From Desmodesmus armatus (Eukaryota; Chlorophyta; Chlorophyceae; Sphaeropleales; Scenedesmaceae), in NCBI GenBank assembly GCA_007449985.2, contig VIIQ02000312.1:1-64000 (forward strand): a stretch of DNA of 64,000 nucleotides, written 5' to 3'. This document shows, piece by piece, positions 35,338 to 44,582 of the stretch. Numbering within the stretch: position 1 is the first letter of the stretch; each line of letters opens with the position of its first letter. The translations under genes were made by a program, and so were the position numbers. A model generated the notes under the pieces. That model had not been told where the DNA came from, did not search any database, and saw only the letters and a program-made list of their open reading frames with translations.

Positions 35338-37012
35338 CCTTCGATGGTGGCGCGCAACGCTGCTGTAGTCTGCCTCCTGTGACGTCTTTATGATCCCAGT
35401 CCTACGTAAAGCTCGAAAGCATCATCAAAAACGTCAAAGCTTTCCTTGTCCTGTTCACAAGCTTGCGCTAGCCAGTACTGCTTGCAGCGTTTCGGGTGCG
35501 TCTTTTGTTGCCACAGAAACCGGAAATGTGATTGCTCGTTGTGGTCCGCGTGCGTTGAGGGTTGAGCGGGACGGAAGTTCAGTAGCAGTTCCACACCACC
35601 CATCATGACTGATTGTTAGCCTGTCCACCCACAGGCTTGGATGCTTGCAATTGTCCTTTTGATCATCCAGGACGTCTTGAGTGCTTGCCAGGGTTACAGC
35701 ACACCCTCACAGGCAGCCCACGGCACATCAGTCTGTCATCCACTAGCCTGTCGCCTGATGCATCGGTCTTGCCAGCACTCTTTTGCCAAGTTGGTCTGAT
35801 GGTCACAGCCATGAGCACGTCAGTCAGTCAGTCAGTCAGTCTGTCACCCAATTAGTCAGGGTAGGTGACAAAGTAACCCCAAGAGGCCCAGCTGACCCAA
35901 TGGAAGCCCCGAGACCCAATCCACATCCCACCCAATCAAAGTCCTGACACATCCAGGCCTTGCAACCTGGTTGCATGTAGTCTGAATGATGTCTACATAC
36001 ACACACGCTGGGACAGAGCGTGTGGTGGTGCACCTTGCCTCACACGTAATTCCTGCTGAAAGAAAGTCACCCTCAAGGACAAGGCTGCCCATGGCGCACC
36101 ACCCACCACCCTGCTGCTGCATGTGTTGGGACAATTGCCGCCATTCTCCATGCAAGGCTTGCATGTTCTCGTTGCAGGGGGCCCACAGACTGGCCAGCCA
36201 GCACAGTGCCTACATACAGCTAGCTTGCTCAGGCTCCCACAGAGCACCATGAAGTGCTACAGGCAAGACAGTGGGGCAAGTACAGACTCTTGTGCACCCC
36301 TGTCATGGCAGAGATGTCAACGCTGCTGCGTGGTGGAGCGGATGGAGGTGGTGTTCAGGTGGCAACATGTGCAGCTGCTGTGGGGCAACATGTACACACC
36401 AGTTAATGACTCTGGTCAGGCCGTCTGGCTGTTAGCATTACCCTGTGGCCTGTTCCACAGCGAGGGGGGAGCTGCATGCAGCCACAGTCAGCTGATACAC
36501 AATATGTTCTATGCGCACTGACAAGCTGATGACGGGACCGAAAGCAGAAGCGGCAACAGCAGATCAGCCCCTGAAGCAGTGCAGTACAATCCCGGTCAGA
36601 TTCACCCTACTCCTCCAGCCTGTCCTGGCAGCCAGACCCCCACCGATGGGGGCCAGACCAAGGCAGAACATGGCCAGTATCTTGACGCAAAACGGAGGCG
36701 TGACGTCAATCTCAATCCCTTTGCTACTTGTGCGGTGCTTTCTGCTTCTGTCTGACTGATGATCAAGTCAGCCATGTGTTGGTGGCACCAAGCAGGCAAC
36801 CTGGAAATTGCAAGCTCAATGCAACTGAAAATTGAAGGTTTTCAGCACGTTTTTGGGGCCATGCATCGCTTGTTCGAATCTAGGGTTCTTCGGAGGGTCG
36901 TGGCACGTGGGAGGGGAGCAGGAGAAGGGGGATACGAAGGCAAGGACACACCACTCGGCCTTCACCTTGCCGTTTCCTGCCGTTTCAACAAAACAGCAGA
37001 CCAGCTCCAAAC
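35338..37012. promoter_or_regulatory. Divergent intergenic region between lectin-like A and GS2
   Basis: About 1.7 kb that must contain the promoters of both flanking genes, which are transcribed outward. A (CAGT)n microsatellite of about five units lies near 35818-35840. No exon or recognisable box is seen. Light- or nitrogen-responsive elements would be expected for GS2 but I cannot point to one. Confidence 0.5.
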
Positions 37013-40000
37013 ATGGCACTCGCAATGCGCAGCAGCACCGGCCTGAAGGCAGCCGCTGGCACCCGCGTCCCAGCCAGGGTGCGTTTCAGTGTCTTTTGGC
37101 AGATGCATCGCTGCCAGTGCAGCAGGGCCAGGCGGATGCAGCGCAGACTTTGCAACTCCTGCTTGCTGCTGTTTCTTTGAGCATTCCGCCTGCTCATCAG
37201 ACCTGGCTACCAGCATAGCAATGGTGCATGGGTTTTTGAACCTGCCAGTGGCTGGGGGGCTGCTGATGGGCAGCCAGAAAGGGCCGATCTTGCCAGGGAG
37301 CAGTAAGCATGCCGTTCACGTGCTACTTGGAGACAGCCATCAGTCAGAATTGCTGTCTCGCTATTCGTTGCGCAGGCTGGCAGGCGCCTGGCTGTGCGTG
37401 TGAACGCACGCGGCCAGAAGCTGGAGTACGTCTGGTGCGATGGCCAGGAAGGCAAGGAGTCCAAGGTGTGTTCTGGGTGTGCTGTGGGGTTACTGTTGTG
37501 TTCAACAGGCTGCAGATTGGTTGCTGATGATTCTGGGGTGGCGATTGAAGCTGCAGAGAGAGGGTGCTGATCCTTGCAGGGCCTTCTGCTGCTGTGCACG
37601 CAGCAGTGGCAGCAACAGCGACTGCCTAGCAGTTTGCCTGCAGTAGGGGTGGGATATGCTAGATGGCAGTGTTTGAAATACAGCCAGCCAAAACCATCAG
37701 GCATGTCTTAGGGTGTCTGGGGTGTGGTTGGATATCTGGGGTGTGCTGGACCGCTGTGCACCTGCTGCTGACCTGGCAGTTGAAGCACATGCGGCATGTG
37801 CTGGCGATAACAGCACATGTGCTCATGCCTTCTTTCACAACGTGCACAATTTCAGTGCACTGCGTCACGCTAGACTGCATCACATGGGTCTGCATCCCAC
37901 AGCCCCTCTTGCTGCTTCATGCAACACCAGCACAAGCCAACAGCGAAAGCTGCTGTGCTGATCTGTATCGCATACCGCGCCCAGTAAAGTTGCTGCAAGC
38001 TCCTCTCCCACACAGCACGTGGCCATGGCATGTATCTGTTGATCGACGTACGCCAGACGTACTACGTCAGAAGGTGACATGTGTCCACACACTTCCCTTT
38101 GATTACCCGCACACACCCTGTGCATCATCCGCATGGATCCTATTGACCTGCATGTACCCCTTCGCGTTTTCTGAATTTCTCCAACTGTATCACAACGCAC
38201 AGGGCATGATGTTCAACGAGATGCGCAGCAAGACAAAGTGCATGATGACCCCCATTGAGTCCCTTGACCCCAAGGACTTCCCCGACTGGAGCTACGATGG
38301 CAGCTCCACCGGCCAGGCATCAGGAAACAACTCTGACTGCATCCTCAAGTGAGTGGGAGCAGGCCGCGTGCTGTGCTGTGCTATGCTGGGAGGGGCCTGG
38401 GGTCAGGGATGGGATGTTGGGTCAGGGATTAGGTGATGGTTCAGGATGGCAACAACTCTGACTGCATCCTCAAGTGAGTGGGATGAGATCGCGTGCTATG
38501 CTAGGCCGTGCTGGGAGGGGTAAGGGGTCAGTGAGGGGCTGTGGGTCAGGGAGGGCAACACCTCGTGGCGGCATCTTGGAGTGTGTGTGGCTATGCTGTG
38601 CTGCACTGTGCTGGGAGGCGCTATGTGAGAGGATATGTGCTGGCTGGGGGTGTGGGTCAGGCAGGGTGACACTCGTGCTGCTGCTGCCGACGCCCGTTGT
38701 CCCTCCCTCAACCAGGCCCATGCGCAGACATTGTACACTGCACTTGCTGACTGCTGCTGCTGCTGTTGTCCCTTGTCTTTCTAGGCCCGTGCGCATTGTG
38801 CCCGACCCCATCCGCGGTGCCCCCACCTGATGGTGATGTGCGAGGTGCTGTCCCCCAACGGAGAGCCCCACCCCACCAACACCCGCGCACAGCTGGCAGC
38901 ACTGATCAACGACAAGGTACGGGGAAGCGGGAGGCCTGGTGGTGGTTGATACTGCAGTGGTTTGTTGGCATTTTGATGCATCCTTTGGGAGATATGAGAT
39001 ATGAGTGATGTGTGACAGCTATTGACGAGTCCGTGACTGCAGGCTGCAGCCGAGGAGTCAGGCTGCCAGGGGTTTGTGGATCAGGGGCAGGTGATCTTGC
39101 TCATACGGTTGGTCAGCAGGAGTAGTGGACACGACAGGGTCAACACAGCCTGTGAACAGGCGGCATCGCTGCCTGGTTGGGTGCTGCTGCCTCTGAGCAT
39201 TCTCCACAGCGCGCTTTGTGCATGTTTCGATCTGTTGCTTCCACTAAGCCACCCTCCCGTCTTTCCTCCACCCCCGCAGGTGATTGCCGAGGCCCCCCTG
39301 TTCGGTTTTGAGCAGGAGTACACCATGCTGTCCAAGGGCAGCGGCCTGGTGCTGGGCTGGCCCGAGGGTGGCTACCCCGCCCCCCAGGGCCCCTTCTACT
39401 GTGGTGTGGGCACCAACAGCGTGTTTGGCCGCCCCCTGGCTGAGGCACACATGGAGGCTTGCCTGGAGGCAGGACTCACCATCAGCGGCATCAACGCAGA
39501 GGTGGGTTGGCAACTGGAGTTGGAATGACGGGGGGTTGGGGTATCATGCATCAAGTAGCACACATTGTGGGAGGTGTTCCTTGGCAGTGCCTGGTCAGTG
39601 CCCAGGTCTCACCATCAGCGGCATCGATGCAGAGGTGGGTCAAGATATGCAGCTGTCAACAGACACAAAGCTGACTGCATGTCGGTCTGTTTTATTTTGG
39701 GAGGGGACATAAACCACAGAGTGGTAGCTTCAATGCAACTGTAGGGACCAACTTGGTTATCGTTTGTGCATTGGATCACACATTGAGCCCAGTTGTTACC
39801 CCTGGTGTCGCCCGTGTGCTGGCCCGCCCTCCTGCAGGTGATGCCCGGTCAGTGGGAGTACCAGATCGGCCCCGTTGGCCCCCTGGAGCTGGGCGACGAG
39901 GTGATGCTGTCCCGCTGGCTGCTGCACAGGCTGGGTGAGGACTTTGGCATCAGCTGCACCTTTGACCCCAAGCCAGTGAAGGGAGACTGGAACGGCACTG

Positions 40001-41219
40001 GCGCACACACCAACTACTCCACAGAGAGCATGCGCAACCCAGGCGGCATGGAGGTGAGGGTCTGGTCGGGTCAGGCTTGTGTGATGGCATGTGCTGTTTA
40101 TGTGTGCAGTGTCTCATGTGGTGAGGCTGTGCCGCCGGCACCTGGCAGTTGAGTCCGTCTCATTGTTTTGTGTGTGGCCAGCCGGTGGGAGTCCCCCGGG
40201 TAATCCAAACGTAAGGGTATGTTGTGCTTGCCTTGCTGTCACAGCAAGTTGCTCTTATGGACCAGTGCTCGGCGTTACCCCACAGTGGACATCCTGCGTT
40301 CGAGTCGTAGTCTCACCTTCACTTACATCTTCCTGTCTGCCCCACTCCCTGCTGTCCCTCCCTCCCTGTAGCCCATCATGGCTGCCATTGAGAAGCTGTC
40401 CAAGACACACGCCGAGCACATCAGCCAATACGGCACCAACAACGAGCAGCGCCTGACAGGCAAGCACGAGACGTGCGACATCAACACATTCAGGTGGGCA
40501 GGAAGGAAGGGTAGGATAGGGGACGTTGCTGATGCTGCAGCACATGGCATGCACTGTGGTTGGTTTCTGTCAGCATGCCACCTCAGCACAAAGGCAGGTC
40601 AGGTGGGTCCTAGATGCAGATGCAGGAAAGCAAGTGGGTGAGCAAAGCTGGTCTCTGGATGGACATGTTGGCAACACAAATTCCAGCACAGTACTATGCC
40701 CCACAGAACATGAACTGATCCCCAGCAAGGTTTCATGCAGCATGTGTCTCTCACACTTCCATGTCTGCTTTTTCTGTGTCATTTTTCTGTCTTCCTGCAG
40801 GTTTGGTGTTGCTGACCGCGGCAGCTCCATCCGCATCCCCCTGCCAGTGCAGCTCAAGGGATACGGATACCTGGAGGACAGGCGCCCCGCAGCAAAGTGA
40901 GTGCGGCCGTTGAGGCAGAATGCAGCTTGCAACCGCCTGAGCAGCTAGTTAGGTCAAAATCATACATGCCTTGCGCGCCGTGATTGGCTGTTGCTGTCCG
41001 CGCTGTGCCGCATCCCTGCTTGTTCCTTTTTCACTTGCTGTTTCAAACAGCAGTGCTCGCATGATGCTGTTGTTGATCAGTCGCAAATGATGGGGACACC
41101 TCGTGTGCCATGTGCTGACTGTCGTACTGCTGCTGTTTGTTTGTTCCTTGCTTCCTCCTTGCAGCGTGGACCCCTACACTGTGGCCCGCCTGCTGATCAA
41201 GACCACTCTGATCAACTAA
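37013..41219 (+). CDS. GLN2: Glutamine synthetase, chloroplast type (GS2)
   Basis: Converts glutamate, ammonium and ATP to glutamine; in algae the plastid form handles nitrate-derived and photorespiratory ammonium. Nine exons in phase: 37013-37078, 37376-37465, 38203-38348, 38785-38916, 39280-39501, 39838-40053, 40372-40493, 40801-40896, 41165-41219; 381 residues, the usual plastid GS length. The first exon codes a transit peptide ([16 protein letters not shown], basic and Ser/Ala-rich). Family motifs: [12 protein letters not shown] (residues about 80-91), [10 protein letters not shown] with the metal-binding glutamates, [60 protein letters not shown] and [13 protein letters not shown]. Exon 4 stops being open after IRGAP unless the five-C run at 38820-38824 has a sixth C; with it the phase fits exon 5 exactly. 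Exons 3 and 5 have tandem copies of their 3' ends in the following introns. The plastid form is inferred from the transit peptide. Confidence 0.93.
38448..38640 (+). repeat. Tandem copies of the GS2 exon 3 end and donor
   Basis: The end of exon 3 with its donor and following intron sequence (about 38322-38400) recurs at 38448-38520, offset about 126 bp, again reading AACTCTGACTGCATCCTCAA before a GTGAGT donor. A third, more decayed unit lies near 38570-38640. Use of the second donor would extend the exon by 126 bp. Confidence 0.85.
39603..39637 (+). repeat. Copy of the GS2 exon 5 end and donor
   Basis: About 33 bp reading LTISGIDAE followed by a GTGGGT donor, against LTISGINAE at the true exon end (39501). 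It lies 130 bp downstream in intron 5. There is no nearby acceptor-exon context, so it looks like a duplicated exon edge and not an extra exon. Confidence 0.8.
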
Positions 41220-41885
41220 GCAGCAGCAGTAGCGTGTGCGGCACGTCCCGCTGCAGCAGCAGCAGCACAGTCTGAGTGAGCCTCTTCTGCGCCACTGCAG
41301 CAGCAACAGCGTGTATGGCACTTCCTGTTGCGGCACAGCTTTGTCCGCCTGCCCGCACCACTGCAGCAGCAGTAGGGCGTGTGGTGGGGCGGTTGGCTGT
41401 GCGAGCTTGTTCTGGGTCCCCTTTTTTGTGTGTGATACTGACCTGGGTGCTCCTCTGTTCCTATCTGAGGGACGTTTTGGGTGAGTGTCATTGACTAGCC
41501 AGGCAGCGGCTGCAGCATCGGCTGCGGCGGCTGCTGTTGCTTGTCGCATAGGCGTCGGCGGTGTTGAGGTGCAAGTGGGGACGGATTTGTTCACACCCTC
41601 CTCATGCATTGCTGCGCCACATTTCTGAGTGAGTGTTACTCTCTTGAGCGGACTGGAGGTCACACTTTTGTGTCGCCAGCTTTCCCGCCCGCAAGCATGT
41701 TAGGTGTTTCTAGACAGACAGTTGGCTGGATGTGTGCTGCCTTTGCTATCTATATATGGGTGTGTGTACCATTGTACAGTCCTTTTACAGCAGACAGCAT
41801 TTGACAGCATAGCAGGAGGTTTGTGCAGGTGTGTGCAGGCTGCTCTCTGCTGCTGTGTGTGCTTGACTGAGGCTGGCAAGTCCTG

Positions 41886-41890
41886 TGTAA
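41886..41890 (+). terminator. Candidate TGTAA polyadenylation signal for GS2
   Basis: TGTAA, the usual polyadenylation signal of green-algal nuclear genes, lies about 670 bp past the GS2 stop. The intervening 3' UTR has CAG-type repeats but no other gene. A close repeat of this region (near 42073) has TGTAAA. Confidence 0.35.
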
Positions 41891-42351
41891 CATATCCACC
41901 CTTGAACAATCCTGCATGTGCAGTCGTGTTGCGTTGCTAGATTGGATTGATGACAGCCTAGCTAGCCCAAAGCTGTTCCTTTCCTTGACTGGTCAAGCTC
42001 ACTTTATGAGTCAAAGCTGTGATGGATAGCTGCAGCATCAACAACATCAACAGGCTGGCAAGTCCTGTGTAAACATATCCACCCTGGCACAATCTGGAGT
42101 CCCTGCGAAGTCTACCTGGTGGGGTTGACTTGGTTGCTGACAGCCTAGCTGACCCAAATCTCTCCCCTTCATACATGATCACACGTGTAAAGCTCTCTGG
42201 ACCAGTTGACACCTTGTGATGGACAGGTGCAGCGTCAGAACCGTTCCGCAAGCAACTGCATGCAACCCCCAGGACGTGTTACCATTATGCATGGCAATCA
42301 GCCCAAGCAACACAGACCAACTGGCTAGGTTTTTGTTGCCTGGGGTGGCGG

Positions 42352-42450
42352 TGGGGGACCCCAGTGCTAGCTACATTGTGTTATCATCTTGTGTGTTCCC
42401 AGTGTCTCCACAGGAAATCACGCTACCTCCCCGGTTCCGGGCACTGTCTC
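42352..42450. repeat. Dispersed repeat, copy 2 (inverted partner at 1941-2039)
   Basis: Reverse-complement partner of the repeat near the left end of the window. It sits in the GS2-to-oxygenase intergenic region, about 1.1 kb past the GS2 stop codon. No open frame, terminal inverted repeat or known element is visible in it. Confidence 0.7.
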
Positions 42451-43493
42451 ACAGACCAACTGGCCATGTGCGCCCAATGCAGTGCCCAAATTGAGGACAG
42501 TTTGCAGCTGAATGGTTGAGAGTTGTCCTGTCCCAGGTCAAAGAACACTGCCAATGCTTTTACAGGACTTGGGTTGCCCAGCCAAATGTCAAAGTCACCC
42601 TATGCACATGCTGCTGCTCAGTGCTGCTGCTTGAACCATTCCTGCAAACTAGCGCTTTTCCACTAGTCTCACATGGCACATCCACTAGTCTCACATGGCA
42701 CATCATCAAGGGGGCTGCCAACCACCAGCACCATTTCAAACATTGTTTGAAACTTGCATATACAACCACAGCTACCGCTGAAGGAATCTCCCTCAACAGG
42801 GTGTGGTGATAAGAAAACTGTAAAGAACTACCAGTGCTTGGTGCCAGTGCTACTGCTGCTGCCAATACTGTTTACGCCGCTGCTGCAGGCAAAGAGGCTG
42901 TCGCCTATGGCCAGAACAACAAAGCCTTGATGGGCAGCGCAGCACAGGGGAGCACAGCGCTCAGCACCATGGTGACTCACCACTAGTGACTCATCAGCAT
43001 GGTGACTCACCAATAGTGACTAATAAGCAGCAAGGTGAAACAATCGTCACTAAGCGACACAGTACAGCTGCAACATATATACACAAACTGCGACAAGCAG
43101 CTGGCTGCCAAACGCCACACTACAGCGTGTGTGTGTGCATGTGTGACGAGCCAGATGGGAACTTCGGAATGCTGACCAAAACCATGGGCTACACCAGGAG
43201 CAGCGCTCGACCCACACCAACACTGTGACAGCATATCAGCTGTTAGTCAACGACTTAAAAGAAAAGGGCGGGAGCCCTGGACCCTCTCTAAAGCAGAGGG
43301 TGAGACTAACCGGTGAGCCTCTGGCAACGGCCTGCCCAAGCCTATCGGGCCGGCAGCAGCGCTGCAACTCAACTGAGACTGGGTTTTTTGTCGCTGAGCT
43401 GCACTCTAGCAGGCGGCTGCTGGCCCTGCACCAACGACCCGCCGAGTTGGGCAATACGTTGGGCGCTGGCGAGTCAGGGGGGAGGGTCCCTAC

Positions 43494-43541
43494 TGAACCC
43501 TTAACCCTACTAAACCCGAAACCCAAAACCCTCAACCCAGC
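43494..43541. repeat. Degenerate interstitial telomere-like repeat (CCCTAAA type)
   Basis: About 48 bp made of ACCCT/AACCC words (CCCTTAACCCTACTAAACCC and on), resembling the plant/algal telomere unit CCCTAAA with substitutions. Another very short match (AAACCTAAACCCTAAA) lies at about 22667-22682 in an intron of the giant gene. Interstitial telomere repeats can arise by break repair. Confidence 0.5.
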
Positions 43542-44121
43542 ATGATGAGCGCCGCTGTTACAGCACAGTGTGTGGAAGGGCAGTGTGTGTCTCCTTTGTG
43601 TAGGTTTCAGGTGCTGCCTCAGCCTGAATCGCCCAGAGCTGGCTGTGGCAGCAAGGCCGCCTGCTGTTCAGTGCGCTGCAAACGTACGCCTCCCTGGGAG
43701 GCGTGCCCTGTCCAGGGCTGCCAAATGAGCCATCACCGAGGGCTGGCTGCGGTAGCAAGGTCGCCTGGGCATGACGTTCAGTGTTGCCGAGGGTTGGCTG
43801 CGATCGCCTGCAGGCCAACACGCTGTGCACCGCTCCCGCAGGGAGTTGCTTCTGCCAAGGGCAGACTGCCTGCAGTAGCAGCTACAACCTTGGCAAGGTC
43901 GCCTGCTGGCTGATATGCTGCATGCACCCCCCTGTGTTGGTTGGCATCCAAGGCTGCTTGCGCTAGCCTGTGATGATGGCGCGTACTGGCTGATGCGCCA
44001 TGTCCCCCTGAGACCCTGGCTCCTCTGCGGGCCTTTGCACAGCTTTGCCGCACCATGTACTGCAACTGTGACTGTGACTGATACGCTGCGTATGCCTCCC
44101 TGTGCGTTGCACAAAATGTCA

Positions 44122-44535
44122 TCAATACGCTGCGTACGCTTCCCGGTGTAAATTGGTGTCGAAGGCTGTCAGCTTGATGTTGGTGCTGGTGAAGGCCATC
44201 TTGAGGATCAACCGGCTGCCACGCTTCACAGGAAGCACACGGTGCTCCCAGCCCTCAGCCTACAGCAGCAGCAGCAGCAGCAGCGGCGGCAGCAGCAGCA
44301 GCAGCAGCAGCGTCAGCAAGTGGTGAAGGCCAACTTGAGAATGAGCCGGCTGCCACGCTTCACAGGAAGCACACGGTGCTCCCACCCCTCAGCCTACAGC
44401 AGCAGCAGCGGCGGCGGCAGCAGCAGCAGCAGCAGCAGCAGCGTCAGCAAGTGGTGAAGGCCATCTTGAGAATCAACCGGCTGCCACGCTTCACAGGAAG
44501 CACACGGTGCTCCCACCCCCTCAGCCTGGGGCGGC

Positions 44536-44582
<47 letters not shown>

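Larger units (their letters stand above)
41891..44121. other. Intergenic region between convergent GS2 and the oxygenase gene
   Basis: No gene recognised. It holds a direct duplication of about 150-170 bp (near 41870-42010 and 42053-42225), the dispersed repeat at 42352-42450, and a degenerate CCCTAAA-like stretch at 43494-43541. Between 43.6 and 43.9 kb a GGTTGGCTGCG-type motif recurs several times. A TTACA on the plus strand near 43558 is a possible polyadenylation signal for the minus-strand oxygenase gene. Confidence 0.45.
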
